From assembly GCF_023017165.1 (NCBI RefSeq), contig NZ_JALKBW010000001.1:310001-374000 (forward strand): a stretch of 64,000 nt of DNA, read 5' to 3'. Shown in pieces: positions 9,328-18,023 of this stretch (the stretch's first letter is position 1; every line of letters begins with the position of its first letter). The stretch is from Gordonia alkaliphila (GTDB lineage: Bacteria > Actinomycetota > Actinomycetes > Mycobacteriales > Mycobacteriaceae). Made by a program: the position numbers and the translations under genes. The notes below the pieces were generated by a model. The model was not told the DNA's origin, ran no database searches, and saw nothing but the letters and a program-made list of their open reading frames with translations.

Positions 9328-10282
9328 GGTTATCCGCGGGCGTCGACGACGAGTCGGTGGCGTCCGACGCGCCCGCACTCACGGCGCTGATCCGCGCGAG
9401 GTGGTCGAAGCGGTTGTTGGCGATCCGCATGACGATCTCATAGGGCAGCGCGAACTTGCGGGCCCACCAGTATCCGAAGCGGGTGTCGAACGACGTGTAG
9501 ACCATGAACTTGTTGCGCACGACGCCCTTGCACAGCGATTCGGCGGCCTGCTCGGGTGTCACCGCGATCCGATGGAAACCGCCGACCTGCTTGGCGATCA
9601 CCGGATTGCTGCGATCGAGCCCGGCGATCTCGACGGAGTCCACCAGCGGGGTGGCGACGGCGCCCGGGCAGACGAGGCTGACGCCGATACCGTGCCTGCG
9701 CAGGTCGAAGCGCAGCACCTCGGACACCCCGCGGATGCCGAACTTGCTGGCGCTGTAGGCCGCGTGCCACGGCAGTGCGAGGAGCCCGGCGGCCGACGAC
9801 ACGTTGACCAGTTGGCCGCCCTTGCCGCGCCGCACCATCGCCGGCACGAAGCACTCGATGATGTGGATCGGCCCCATCAGGTTGACGTCGACCATGCGCC
9901 GCCACTGCTTGTGCTCCAGGTTTTCCACGGTGCCCCACGCCGAGATTCCGGCGACGTTCATCACCACGTCCATCACGCCGACTTCGGCTTCGACGTCGCG
10001 CGCGAAGGCGGCGACCCAGTCGTAGTCGGACACGTCACCGGCCCGGTGATAGAGCACGGTGCCGCCGGTCGCGGAGAGCTCGGCGACCACCTGGTCGAGC
10101 AGTCCGGTCTGCACGTCGGTCAGCACCAGCTCACCGCCGCGCCGTGCCACCGCCTCAGCGGCGGCCTTCCCGATCCCGCTGGCCGCACCGGTGATCAGCA
10201 CCTTGCGGCCGGCGAAACTCGGCACCGGGGTCGGCATGTAGAACAGGTCGCGGATGGTCTTCACACTCGAAAGCAGTCCCAT
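9320..10282 (-). CDS. Short-chain dehydrogenase/reductase (SDR)
   Basis: 320 residues with the classical SDR plan: TGAASGIG cofactor loop (about 31-38), NVAGIS, NVSSAAG with the catalytic Ser, and YSASK with catalytic Tyr and Lys. A non-standard N-terminal extension (MGLLSSVKTIRDLFYMPTPV) and a C-terminal tail resemble mycobacterial SDRs that act on lipids or steroids; the substrate is unknown. The next gene overlaps its stop by 8 bp, so the two form an operon. Confidence 0.92.
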   Translation of the reverse strand: MGLLSSVKTIRDLFYMPTPVPSFAGRKVLITGAASGIGKAAAEAVARRGGELVLTDVQTGLLDQVVAELSATGGTVLYHRAGDVSDYDWVAAFARDVEAEVGVMDVVMNVAGISAWGTVENLEHKQWRRMVDVNLMGPIHIIECFVPAMVRRGKGGQLVNVSSAAGLLALPWHAAYSASKFGIRGVSEVLRFDLRRHGIGVSLVCPGAVATPLVDSVEIAGLDRSNPVIAKQVGGFHRIAVTPEQAAESLCKGVVRNKFMVYTSFDTRFGYWWARKFALPYEIVMRIANNRFDHLARISAVSAGASDATDSSSTPADNRG

Positions 10283-10376
10283 GCCTCGACTCTAGTGCCG
10301 ATGTCGGTGTGCCCGGTGGCTTCGTCGCCCAGATCGCGCCATCCAGATCGCGCCGCCCAGCTCGGGCCGCCCCGGA

Positions 10377-11426
10377 TCAGATGGGCAGCTTGCCGCCGAA
10401 GACGGTGTAGACCACGGCCAGCATCGCCTTGAGCACCTGCGCGGAGACGTCCGAGCCCTGCGCCAACAGAATCGCCTGCGCCTCGTCGAGGCTCTTGGCG
10501 GCCGAGAGCTGCTCGATCAGCGGTCCCACCGCGGCCAGCGCCGCGAGGTCGGCGGCGTCGCCGCCGGCGTCGCCGTACTGTCCGGCTTCACCGGGGGCCA
10601 GCGGAACCGGCTCGGAAGCGGGTGCGGTGGAGAGGTAGTTCTTCACACCGTTGGTGATCGCCAGCGCGTAGGCGGCCGAACCCTTCGCGGACGAGAGTTC
10701 CTCGGCCTCCTTCGGATTCGAGAGGTTGCCCATCTCGACGAACACGATCGGCACGCGGGTCAGGTTCACGCCCGCGATGTCCGAGCGCGCCACGATGCCG
10801 TTCTTCGCGCCGCCGTAGTTGGCCGGCGTGAAGCCCGAGCGCTTGAAGGCGTCGCGCATGGCCTCGGTGGCCTGGCGCCCCTTGCCGGCCTGCACCGAGG
10901 TGACGGTGGCGTCCGGCACCGGCAGCACCGGGGTGATCAGGTGAAAACCGGACTTGCCCTCGTCGGCACTGCGACTGGTGGAGTCGGCGTGCAGGCTGAC
11001 GGCGAGGTCGGCCTTGGAGTCGTTGGCGGCGGCGGCCCGCTCGTCCACGCAGCCGCCCCATCCGGTGTCGTCGGGCCGACTGAAGACCACGCGGGCGCCT
11101 TCGGCTTCCAGCCCTGCCTTGACCAGCTGCGCGACGTCCCAGTTGATGGTGTGCTCAGCCTTGCCGCCCAGGGCGGTACTGCCGGTGGTCTGGCAGTCCT
11201 TGGTGCCGCCGCGGCCGTCCTGGACCTGCTTGTTCAACGAGTGCCCGGCGGCGGACCCCTGGTGTCCCGGATCCAGGAAGACCGTCCGACCGCTCAACGA
11301 TCCTGCCTTCGGCGCTTGCGGTTCGGCCGCCGCGGGGACCGCGACGAGGGTACCGGCGGTCAGCAGACCGGCCGCGGCCAGACCGAACCCACCGAGGGCA
11401 CGACGACGAACAGACACAACAGACAT
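10377..11426 (-). CDS. Secreted N-acetylmuramoyl-L-alanine amidase (Amidase_3, Ami1/Rv3717-like)
   Basis: 349 residues. An N-terminal signal peptide (Arg-rich start, hydrophobic stretch, AAAEPQAP cleavage region) is followed by a zinc amidase domain. Metal ligands are His in FLDPGH, Glu in GGKAEH and His in AVSLHAD; the catalytic Glu is in VFVEMGNLSN. It should cleave the lactyl-alanine bond of peptidoglycan outside the cell. The ATG at 11426 has AAGGGG about 8 nt upstream; an in-frame TTG at 11432 is less likely. The acidic C-terminal part (after about 250) is Ala/Gly-rich and not recognised. Confidence 0.93.
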   Translation of the reverse strand: MSVVSVRRRALGGFGLAAAGLLTAGTLVAVPAAAEPQAPKAGSLSGRTVFLDPGHQGSAAGHSLNKQVQDGRGGTKDCQTTGSTALGGKAEHTINWDVAQLVKAGLEAEGARVVFSRPDDTGWGGCVDERAAAANDSKADLAVSLHADSTSRSADEGKSGFHLITPVLPVPDATVTSVQAGKGRQATEAMRDAFKRSGFTPANYGGAKNGIVARSDIAGVNLTRVPIVFVEMGNLSNPKEAEELSSAKGSAAYALAITNGVKNYLSTAPASEPVPLAPGEAGQYGDAGGDAADLAALAAVGPLIEQLSAAKSLDEAQAILLAQGSDVSAQVLKAMLAVVYTVFGGKLPI

Positions 11427-11532
11427 GAACAACCCCTTAGATCATCAGAAGTCACACCAGTCACTTCTGCCTCAAGTGAATCAGCGGGAGTCGACCCGTG
11501 GCAACCCGATCCCCGTCACACCGGGGAAATCG

Positions 11533-12561
11533 TTAGTCGCCTGTGACCAGGTGCCGAGTCAGATGGAGGATGCCGTTCTCGTCGGCCGGATCGGCCGGGA
11601 CCAGGACGTCGGCCATCGCCGCGCGCGTCGCGTCGACGTCGAGCCCGGCGCCGATGGTCACCAGACTGGTGGCGCGCACCCCGCCCGGCCAGGGCCGACG
11701 CCCCACCCGTACGAATCCGCCGACGGCGTGCACCTCGTAGGCGCGCTCGCGGTGCCCGGGCAGGTCGACGAAGGCCAGCCCCTTGCAGCGGTAGGCGCCG
11801 GCCGGCGGCCGCTCCAGGAAGGCCGCCAGCCGCCGCGGGTCGACGGGTCCGGCCGCGTCCAGCGACACCGACTCGAAGGCCTCGTGCAGGTGCCCGTGCG
11901 GATAGTCGGGTTCATCGTCGAGCAGTTCGCCGATCGAGAGCTGACGCGGCTGCTCGTGCTCGCCGACTCCCCCGATCCCCTCGGCGAAGAACCCGGGGTC
12001 GACCACTCCCCCGACCACCGACACGATCGGCGCCGTGGGATTCAGCCCGGCGAGCGTGCCGCGCACCCGGGCCAGCTGGTCCGCGGACACCAGGTCGGTC
12101 TTGCTGCACACCACCAGGTCGGCCACCCCCACGTGGCCGGCCACCGCGGGATGCTCGGCGAGCGTCTGCTCCACATGCGCGGCGTCGACCAGGTAGACCA
12201 GGCCCCCGTAGGCCACACGCTCGTCGCGCGCCGCGAGCACCAGACGCACCAACGCCTTGGGTTCGGCGATCCCGCTGGCCTCGATCACGATCGCGTCGAC
12301 GCCCGATGCCGCCAGCGCCGCCAGCGCCTCACGCAGCCCCTCGGCGTCGGTGGTGCAGCAGATGCATCCGTTCGCCAGGTCGAGTCGGCCCGCGGACTGC
12401 CCGGACACCAGCAACGCGTCGATGTTCACCGCGCCGAAGTCGTTGACCAGGACGCCGAATCGTCGGCCGTCGGCGTGGCGCAGCAGGTGGTTGAGAACCG
12501 TGGTCTTTCCCGCACCGAGGAATCCGGCGAGAACCACCACCGGCACCGCGCGCGCCGTCAT
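11533..12561 (-). CDS. CobW/COG0523 family GTP-binding metallochaperone
   Basis: 342 residues starting [20 protein letters not shown] (P-loop), with NDFGAVNID, the metal-binding NGCICC motif and the switch EASGIAEP. A CobW_C domain closes the protein. COG0523 GTPases deliver zinc, cobalt or other metals to client proteins. No Zur or B12 site is visible to tell which metal. The ATG overlaps the trhO stop (ATGA), so both genes are co-translated. Confidence 0.92.
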   Translation of the reverse strand: MTARAVPVVVLAGFLGAGKTTVLNHLLRHADGRRFGVLVNDFGAVNIDALLVSGQSAGRLDLANGCICCTTDAEGLREALAALAASGVDAIVIEASGIAEPKALVRLVLAARDERVAYGGLVYLVDAAHVEQTLAEHPAVAGHVGVADLVVCSKTDLVSADQLARVRGTLAGLNPTAPIVSVVGGVVDPGFFAEGIGGVGEHEQPRQLSIGELLDDEPDYPHGHLHEAFESVSLDAAGPVDPRRLAAFLERPPAGAYRCKGLAFVDLPGHRERAYEVHAVGGFVRVGRRPWPGGVRATSLVTIGAGLDVDATRAAMADVLVPADPADENGILHLTRHLVTGD

Positions 12562-13412
12562 TGCGACGCGGGGCGGCACTGTGGACAGAGCACCGCGAGC
12601 TCCCGCCCGAGTTCGTCGGGATGGTTGGCGATCCGATTGGTCGGCGCCCCGCAGTTCACACAAGTGCCGAGAACCCTCGCCTTCTCCGAGAAGTCGAGAC
12701 TCATACGCTTATCGAAGACATACAGCGAACCTTCCCACAGTCCGTCGTCTCCGTACGCTTCTCCATAGCGGACGATTCCGCCGTCGATCTGATACACCTC
12801 GGTGAATCCACGATTACGAAGAAGTGCGCTGAGCACCTCACACCGCACGCCGCCCGTGCAATAGGTCACTACCGGACGATTCTTCAGATGATCGAACACG
12901 CCGCTGTCGATCAACGGCACGAAATCGCGGGTCGTCTCCACTTCGGGAACCACCGCCCCGGCAAATCGCCCAATCTGCGCTTCGATCGCATTGCGTCCGT
13001 CGAAGAAGACGACGTCGTCTCCGCGCTCGGCGACCAAGTCGTGGACCTGCTCGGGCGACAATCGGTCGCCGCCGCCGACAATTCCCTCCGCACCCACCAC
13101 CACTTCGTCGGGGACACCGAAGGTGACGATCTCCGGGCGGACTTTGACGCTCAACCGGGGAAAGTCGTCGCCGACTCCTTCGGACCACTTGATATCGGCA
13201 TCCCGAAAAGCCGGGTAGCTGCGCGTGGCGCGTACGTACCGTTTGACGTCGGGCAGATCACCACCCACTGTCGCGTTGATGCCGTGGGATGACACGATGA
13301 TTCTGCCGCGCAGGCCCAACGACTCGCAGACCGCCTGCTGCCATAGTCGGATAGCGTCTGGATCCGGCAGCGGCGTGAACACGTAGAACAACACGATCTT
13401 GGGAGTGGCCAC
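12558..13412 (-). CDS. trhO: tRNA uridine(34) hydroxylase TrhO (rhodanese-domain protein)
   Basis: About 284 residues from a GTG at 13412. An N-terminal acylphosphatase-like domain begins [17 protein letters not shown] and contains [13 protein letters not shown] rhodanese domain with active Cys in [11 protein letters not shown] follows, then a C-terminal Cys cluster (CVNCGAPTN and CPQC). TrhO/YceA enzymes hydroxylate U34 of tRNA using prephenate-derived chemistry or O2. The frame stays open to 13559, but that part is compositionally odd and overlaps the divergent lipoprotein gene. Confidence 0.92.
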   Translation of the reverse strand: MATPKIVLFYVFTPLPDPDAIRLWQQAVCESLGLRGRIIVSSHGINATVGGDLPDVKRYVRATRSYPAFRDADIKWSEGVGDDFPRLSVKVRPEIVTFGVPDEVVVGAEGIVGGGDRLSPEQVHDLVAERGDDVVFFDGRNAIEAQIGRFAGAVVPEVETTRDFVPLIDSGVFDHLKNRPVVTYCTGGVRCEVLSALLRNRGFTEVYQIDGGIVRYGEAYGDDGLWEGSLYVFDKRMSLDFSEKARVLGTCVNCGAPTNRIANHPDELGRELAVLCPQCRPASQ

Positions 13413-13413
13413 A

Positions 13414-14214
13414 GTGCAAGGGTACGGATCCACCGGGCACCCGCCGACCACCGGACGTCGGACTCGTCGACCCCTCCGCCTCGCCGCGGCGGCGCTGGCT
13501 GCGGCGGCGCTCACCGCCACCAGCGCCTGCGGGCTGCTCGAGGAGCAGCAGGGCCCCACCGCGATTCAGATTCCGGAGAGGAATGCGCTGATCACCGAGT
13601 CGTCGACGGCGGCACCGACGGCGACGACCGCTCCGAAGTCCCGGTCCACTCGCAGCTTCACCACCGACGCCGCCGACAGCATGGCCAGCGCCATCTCGAC
13701 GGCACCGCGGGTCGGGGTGAGCAATTACCACGTCGGTGCCACCACCGATACCGGCGAACGACTCGACGACCTCTCCGGTGTCCACTTCTCCACCCCGGAC
13801 CGCACGATTCGCTGTTCGACCGGCAACAACGGCTCCGGCGCCCTGGTCTGCGCGGGCGATCGGATCGACGGACGAACGACGCCCCCGCCGAACAGTCCGG
13901 CCGGTTGCGAATGGAATAGGAACCTCGCGGTACTGAATTCCGAGTCCGTAGCGGCGGGCGGTTGCGCCAATCTGTATCCGGTGCTTTTCCGGTCGCACAT
14001 CCTCGAATTCGGCTCGACGATTGTCGCCGGCGGCTTCAGCTGCCTCAGCGACGTCGACGGCCTGTACTGCCTCGAATCAGACTCGAACGCCGGATTCGCG
14101 CTGACCTCGGACGGATATGCGGAGATTCACGGCGACGACCGAGCCCCCTCCGAACTGCTCGGGGAATCCGCCCGCAATAGTCAGCGTTCCACCGCCCCCA
14201 CTCCTACTCGCTGA
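13414..14214 (+). CDS. Putative lipoprotein of unknown function
   Basis: About 266 residues from a GTG. The N-terminus has Arg residues, a long Ala-rich hydrophobic stretch and a lipobox-like SAC, so it should be exported and lipid-anchored. A Thr/Ala/Ser-rich linker follows, then a domain with six or more Cys residues (IRCSTG, LVCAG, GCEWN, GGCANL, FSCLSD, YCLES) that could form disulphides outside the cell. Starts of this gene and divergent trhO are only two bases apart, so both may be leaderless. Other in-frame starts are TTG 13399 and GTG 13405. Confidence 0.7.
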   Translation: MQGYGSTGHPPTTGRRTRRPLRLAAAALAAAALTATSACGLLEEQQGPTAIQIPERNALITESSTAAPTATTAPKSRSTRSFTTDAADSMASAISTAPRVGVSNYHVGATTDTGERLDDLSGVHFSTPDRTIRCSTGNNGSGALVCAGDRIDGRTTPPPNSPAGCEWNRNLAVLNSESVAAGGCANLYPVLFRSHILEFGSTIVAGGFSCLSDVDGLYCLESDSNAGFALTSDGYAEIHGDDRAPSELLGESARNSQRSTAPTPTR

Positions 14215-14235
14215 TATCGATCACGCATTTCGCCT

Positions 14236-14263
14236 TTTACATTCGCGACAATTTTTGTAGACT
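14236..14263 (+). promoter_or_regulatory. Candidate housekeeping promoter of lsr2
   Basis: TTTACA (14236-14241), a 16-bp spacer and TAGACT (14258-14263) sit in an AT-rich patch unusual for this genome, about 60 bp before the lsr2 start. AT-rich promoters are also preferred Lsr2 targets, so autoregulation is possible. Confidence 0.5.
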
Positions 14264-14311
14264 CGGGACGTCCGCATATTTCATGCAATATCTCCATTGA
14301 GAAACCACCGA

Positions 14312-14323
14312 GAAGGGCCCTTC
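14312..14323. promoter_or_regulatory. Perfect 12-bp palindrome over the lsr2 ribosome binding site
   Basis: GAAGGGCCCTTC ends one base before the lsr2 ATG and contains the Shine-Dalgarno purines. It could be an operator or a translation-control element, or chance. Nothing else identifies a binding protein. Confidence 0.3.
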
Positions 14324-14647
14324 ATGGCGAAGCGAACCAAGATCATGATCGTCGACGACATCGACGGCGCCGAGCTGGACGACTACGAAACCGTCCGATG
14401 GTCGCTCGACGGAAAGAGCTACGAGTTCGACGCCTCGCCGGAGAATGCCGCAGCGTTCCGCGATGCGGTGGCCACCTATGTGGGCGTCTCCCGCGTGGTC
14501 GGCGGGCGCAGCACGCGTCGCGCTGCCGGCAAGTCGACCACGAACACCCGCGCCGTGCGCGCGTGGGCCAACGAGAACGGCTTAACCGTGAGCGATCGCG
14601 GCCGTATCCCGGCCGACATCATCGCCGCCTACGAAGCGGCCCACTGA
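14324..14647 (+). CDS. lsr2: Lsr2-type nucleoid-associated xenogeneic silencer
   Basis: 107 residues. The N-terminal dimerisation part begins MAKRTKIMIVDDIDG, and the C-terminal DNA-binding domain ends VSDRGRIPADIIAAYEAAH, where the RGR triplet inserts into the AT-rich minor groove. Lsr2 is the actinobacterial H-NS analogue that silences horizontally acquired, AT-rich DNA. The ATG at 14324 is preceded by AGAAGG inside a 12-bp perfect palindrome. A frame-compatible upstream extension to 14297 is unlikely to be used. Confidence 0.96.
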   Translation: MAKRTKIMIVDDIDGAELDDYETVRWSLDGKSYEFDASPENAAAFRDAVATYVGVSRVVGGRSTRRAAGKSTTNTRAVRAWANENGLTVSDRGRIPADIIAAYEAAH

Positions 14648-14693
14648 CGCACCAGCTGCCGCCAACGAGCGACATCAGCGCGAGCCGTATGAC

Positions 14694-14728
14694 GATCGCC
14701 GCAGCCCCTCAACGAGGCTGCGGCGATC
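14694..14728 (+). terminator. Rho-independent-like terminator after lsr2
   Basis: A perfect 13-bp inverted repeat GATCGCCGCAGCC / GGCTGCGGCGATC with a 9-nt loop, followed by ATTATTTCG. It lies 46 bp past the lsr2 stop and separates it from the heat-shock gene. Confidence 0.8.
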
Positions 14729-14761
14729 ATTATTTCGATGGAGCGACTGACGCCTCAAAAG

Positions 14762-14788
14762 CTGGCACTCGATGGCGTTGAGTGCTAA
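14762..14788 (+). promoter_or_regulatory. CIRCE operator (HrcA binding site) upstream of hsp20
   Basis: CTGGCACTC, nine bases, GAGTGCTAA. This matches the CIRCE consensus TTAGCACTC-N9-GAGTGCTAA except for two bases at the outer left edge. CIRCE binds the HrcA repressor, so the downstream small heat-shock gene should be derepressed by heat. Confidence 0.85.
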
Positions 14789-14860
14789 TCAGGTATCGCA
14801 CAGTGATGAGGAGCACCGGCAGCCGGGCTGGTGCGGAAGCGAAACAGGAGGTGTGTTGCT

Positions 14861-15307
14861 GTGCTTGGTTTTGATCCTTTCACAGACTTCGACTCGTTGG
14901 CTCGTGGCGTGCTGAGTGGGCAGCAAAGCGGAACCATGCGGACGCCACGGTTCATGCCGATGGATCTGTACAAGATCGAAGATCGCTACGTTTTGACCGC
15001 TGATCTTCCCGGAGTCGATCCGGGCTCGGTCGACGTCAGCGTCGACAACGGCGTGTTGACCCTGTCCGCCCAACGATCGGTCGCGTCTGATGAAGGCGTC
15101 AAGTGGCTTGCCAGCGAGCGATTCGCTGGCACGTACCGCAGGCAGGTGACGTTGGGCGACGGCATCGATACCGCGGCCATCAGTGCGAAGTACGACAACG
15201 GCGTTCTCAGCGTGGTCATCCCGGTTGACGAGAAGGCTAAGGCTCGCAAGATCACGGTGGAACAGTCCGAGCAACCACAGGCCTCGATCACCGCGACATC
15301 AACCTGA
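14861..15307 (+). CDS. Small heat-shock protein, Hsp20/alpha-crystallin family
   Basis: 148 residues from a GTG with AGGAGG nine bases upstream. The alpha-crystallin domain contains DLYKIEDRYVLTADLPGVDP, VDNGVLTLSAQR, SERFAGTYRRQVTL and the C-terminal DNGVLSVVIPV. It should be an ATP-independent holdase chaperone. The CIRCE site about 72 bp upstream indicates HrcA control. It resembles mycobacterial Hsp18/Acr proteins in size and start. Confidence 0.95.
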   Translation: MLGFDPFTDFDSLARGVLSGQQSGTMRTPRFMPMDLYKIEDRYVLTADLPGVDPGSVDVSVDNGVLTLSAQRSVASDEGVKWLASERFAGTYRRQVTLGDGIDTAAISAKYDNGVLSVVIPVDEKAKARKITVEQSEQPQASITATST

Positions 15308-15354
15308 GGTAGCCGCCGCTGAATTCATGATGGGACTTTCTTTCGAGGAGGCAC

Positions 15355-15513
15355 ATGATGGGTATAGCACTGGAGGCCAGCCCGCTCGACTGGCTGGACC
15401 AGCACACTGACATCGAATTCTTCGACGATCACGTCGATGCGTATCCGTACGAGTTCCCAGATCGGTCCGAAATGCTGGGCAGCGGAGCCTCCCCTCCCGG
15501 CGTGTGGCCGTGA
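15355..15513 (+). CDS. Possible small acidic protein downstream of hsp20
   Basis: A 52-codon frame beginning with two consecutive ATGs behind GAGGAGG (15345-15351). The product is acidic (many Asp and Glu) with no membrane segment, and starts MMGIALEASPLDWLDQHTDI. It lies 47 bp after hsp20 and before a hairpin, so it could be heat-induced with it. I do not recognise it. The strong ribosome site is the main support. Confidence 0.4.
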   Translation: MMGIALEASPLDWLDQHTDIEFFDDHVDAYPYEFPDRSEMLGSGASPPGVWP

Positions 15514-15581
15514 CAGAAGAGCACGTACGTGACCTCTGGAGGTGATGTCATCGAGGTAGACCTACAACGACACACACGATC

Positions 15582-15622
15582 GACGCCCGGCGCCCCAACA
15601 CGATTGCGGGACGCCGGGCGTC
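15582..15622. terminator. Hairpin between the hsp20 operon and the convergent gene
   Basis: GACGCCCGGCG (15582-15592) and CGCCGGGCGTC (15612-15622), 11 bp perfect, enclosing 19 nt that can add a CCC/GGG pair. There is no T-run. Convergent genes on both sides suggest a bidirectional terminator. Confidence 0.6.
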
Positions 15623-15657
15623 CCGGCATATCGTGCCGCAGACCGTGATGGTGTGCA

Positions 15658-16596
15658 TCACCTGCGACTCGCGAGCGCCTCACGGAACTGCGCGGAGGCG
15701 TAGAACGGCGCGAGTCGCCGCCGGATCAACTGCGCCAAGAAACCGGTGGTGTCCAGATGCCCGATCACCGGCGGCCCGAAGCGCATGGCCTCTTCGCGCA
15801 GATCGGCCTCGCTCACGCCCAGATCGGCCAGCACGTCGGCGATCGGCGTGGCGCCGTACGTATCGAAGACCTCATCGATGCCCGCGTCGAGCAGCGTTCG
15901 GAAGAAGTCGGTCTGCCGGAAGCTGCGCCAGAACTCGAAGACCAGGATCACGACGTCTTCCACGTCGGCCTCGTCGACCGTGTCCCGGAAACCGTCGACG
16001 GCGTCACCCGATCGGCCCCGCCAGAACTCCCGCAGACCGTCCAGCAGCAGGTCGTCGGAGTCCTCCTGCACCGACCCGAGGACCGCGGCGGTCCCGCGCC
16101 GGGTCCACCGCTCCACCAGTCCGGCGAGTCGTCGTCCGGCGCGCACGCCCACACGGCGTTCCACGGCCCGCTGCACCACCTCGACCACGGTGTCGGTGGT
16201 CGCCGGGCTGGCCAGCACCTGATCGACGGCCCGTCGTGCGACGGGCAGTTCGGTGGCCACCGCCGCGAGTTCCTCGAAGCGGCGCGTGTCGATCACCTCG
16301 GAGAGCACCGTCGTCCGATGGACTTCGTGCCGGTACAGCCGCCCGGCCACCTGGCCGACGAGTTCCGGGATCGCACCTTCCACCGGGAACTGCATCGTGT
16401 ACTTGCGGGCCACGGCCTTGATCAGCGCGCGCGGCATCACCGTCTCCAGCGGCACCGTGCCCGACTCGACCATGAACGAGGCGATCTCGTCGTCGACCAA
16501 TTCTGCGAACTTCGCGTCATCGGTCAACTGGGACAGGGTGTACGCCACCTGCGCCTCGAGCAGTGTGGCCGCCAACTGATCGGTGGTCTCCGGCAT
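15658..16596 (-). CDS. Conserved hypothetical soluble protein
   Basis: About 312 residues from the ATG at 16596 (MPETTDQLAATLLEAQVAY). Mostly helical, with many Arg/Glu/Asp/Leu and no signal or membrane segment. Recognisable stretches are ALIKAVARKYTMQFPVEG and an FWRSFRQTDFFRTLLDAGID region. Codon usage is typical of the neighbours. The frame stays open upstream to 16746, but that part would be read from the palindromic repeat element. I do not recognise the family. Confidence 0.75.
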   Translation of the reverse strand: MPETTDQLAATLLEAQVAYTLSQLTDDAKFAELVDDEIASFMVESGTVPLETVMPRALIKAVARKYTMQFPVEGAIPELVGQVAGRLYRHEVHRTTVLSEVIDTRRFEELAAVATELPVARRAVDQVLASPATTDTVVEVVQRAVERRVGVRAGRRLAGLVERWTRRGTAAVLGSVQEDSDDLLLDGLREFWRGRSGDAVDGFRDTVDEADVEDVVILVFEFWRSFRQTDFFRTLLDAGIDEVFDTYGATPIADVLADLGVSEADLREEAMRFGPPVIGHLDTTGFLAQLIRRRLAPFYASAQFREALASRR

Positions 16597-16642
16597 GGCA
16601 GTCAGCCTAGTGGTACCGGCGCCCGCGATTCGGCCCGCTGTC

Positions 16643-16807
16643 TGGTGTCCCGTGTTGGAAATTGGTGAATGGTTCCCGCGAGTCAGATGGGCGGATGGCA
16701 AGGCGGAGGAGGGAGCCGTAGCGGCAGCTACAGCGACCGACGACAACGCCGCCAGGCGTTCATCTGGCCGAGGGATACCAACAATGAATTTCCAACACGG
16801 GACACTA
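16643..16807. repeat. Long interrupted palindrome, MITE/REP-like intergenic element
   Basis: GTGTCCCGTGTTGGAAATT at 16645-16663 is perfectly inverted at 16787-16805. The same centre (about 16725) carries an apical hairpin GTAGC-GGCA-GCTAC (16718-16731). Partial complementarity in between (for example GGTTCCCGCGAGTCAGATG against the mirrored GGTATCCCTCGGCCAGATG) means the whole piece can fold into one long imperfect stem. No transposase or target duplication is seen. The right arm ends in the stop codon of the DUF1275 gene (CTAG), so it would lie at the 3' end of that transcript. Confidence 0.75.
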
Positions 16808-17548
16808 GTGCGGCGGCTGACCGGTGGCGTCGGGGCCGAGGACCACGATCTCGCGTCGCTCCGGCGGCGCGGCGAAGCGACCGGTCCGCAGGCGGGTGAT
16901 CACCACCGCCACGGTGACGAGCGCCAGCACCCCCACGATCAGCCAGAGCGCCCCGGTCAGCCCGGTCTGGAACCACATCCACGCCCCGAACACGCCACCC
17001 ACGAGCAGCGCCGACCAGAGCGCCAGGTGTCGTATCCACACCATGCGCGGCCCGCCGAAGAACGCATCGACCAATCGTTGACCGGCCTTCACCAGCGCAC
17101 CGGTCATGTAGGTGAGGCCGATGCTGGCCTCACCCGCGGTGAGGAAGGTGGCGTTGATGACGCCCATCGACAGCGGCAGCAGCAGCGTGGCCGGCATCGT
17201 GGAGTCCGTGACGTCGGCCAGGATCGCGGTCAGTGCCACCAGCACCGTGCTGGCGGTCAGGACGGTGGTGCGGCCGTCGCCGACACGAACCAGCAGCGCG
17301 CCGAGCACGGTGCCGGCGAAGAAGCAGCCGAGCAGGGTGGCGACCAGACGGACCACAGACCAGTCGCCGTGGGCTGCGCCGGCCGCCAGCTCCGTGGTGT
17401 TGCCGCTCATGAACGAGACGAAGTTGCCACCCAGATAGAGGTAGCCCACGGCGTCGATGTAGCCGGCCGCGGCCGACAGCACCACCGCCAGGGTCACTTC
17501 GCGCCGCAGAATCTCCCGCACGCCCGCCATTCTGGCATCGCCGCGCAT
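16805..17548 (-). CDS. DUF1275 family (YoaK-like) membrane protein
   Basis: About 247 residues with six hydrophobic segments. The family signature AAGYIDAVGYLYLGGNFVSF followed by MSGNTTELAAG lies in the first third, and GALVKAGQRLVDA in the second half. DUF1275 proteins are permease-like with unknown substrate. Start choice is open: ATG 17548 or ATG 17530; the frame continues to 17638 through the divergent GNAT gene's promoter and start. The stop codon is part of the 161-bp palindromic element. Confidence 0.85.
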   Translation of the reverse strand: MRGDARMAGVREILRREVTLAVVLSAAAGYIDAVGYLYLGGNFVSFMSGNTTELAAGAAHGDWSVVRLVATLLGCFFAGTVLGALLVRVGDGRTTVLTASTVLVALTAILADVTDSTMPATLLLPLSMGVINATFLTAGEASIGLTYMTGALVKAGQRLVDAFFGGPRMVWIRHLALWSALLVGGVFGAWMWFQTGLTGALWLIVGVLALVTVAVVITRLRTGRFAAPPERREIVVLGPDATGQPPH

Positions 17549-17624
17549 CGCGCCCGGGAACAACGGCCGCACCGAACAGTTGAATAGCAGTAGCACCCCG
17601 GAGACCACCCCGAAAGGAACCGCC

Positions 17625-17978
17625 ATGACCGAGACCACCTTCGCCGTCGTCGACCGCCCCGACGAGTCGCGCTACGTCCTCGTCGACCAGAGCTCCGACG
17701 GCCGCGAGGCCGGCGAGGAATCGTACGTCGACGTCGACGCCGCAGGCACGGTGGAGCGCGTTCTGTTCCACACCGGCGTCGACGAGGCCTACGGCGGTCA
17801 GGGCCTGGCGTCGTTCCTGGTTCAGCACGTGGTCGCCGACGTCGTGGCCCGCGGCTACGCCATCGTCCCGGTCTGCCCCTACGTGGCCAAGTGGCTGACC
17901 CGCCACCCCGAGTACGACGCGCACGTCGTCAAGCCCACGCCGACGCACCTGCGCGCGGTCAACGCTCGCCAGCAGTAG
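17625..17978 (+). CDS. GNAT-like N-acetyltransferase (YjdJ/COG2388 type)
   Basis: 117 residues with GAAAGGA upstream of the ATG. HTGVDEAYGGQGLASFLVQHVV contains the acetyl-CoA pyrophosphate-binding loop (YGGQGLA), and VPVCPYVAKWLTRHPEY is the typical C-terminal half of these mini-GNAT proteins. The substrate is unknown. It lies divergently from the DUF1275 gene and 45 bp before the LLM gene. Confidence 0.85.
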   Translation: MTETTFAVVDRPDESRYVLVDQSSDGREAGEESYVDVDAAGTVERVLFHTGVDEAYGGQGLASFLVQHVVADVVARGYAIVPVCPYVAKWLTRHPEYDAHVVKPTPTHLRAVNARQQ

Positions 17979-18023
17979 TCCGGCCCCCCACTTCCCCACC
18001 ACGACAGCAACGACGGAGACGAC

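Noticed and set aside
10329..10354. Direct repeat of CCAGATCGCGCC near the amidase stop
   Set aside because: Only two short copies 14 bp apart; likely chance in GC-rich intergenic DNA.
10954..12768. 604-aa plus-strand frame over amidase, CobW and TrhO genes
   Set aside because: Antisense to three well-recognised genes; no ribosome site or domain.
16645..16805. Complete insertion sequence bounded by the 19-bp inverted repeats
   Set aside because: Only 123 bp lie between the arms, with no transposase and no target duplication; at most a non-autonomous element.
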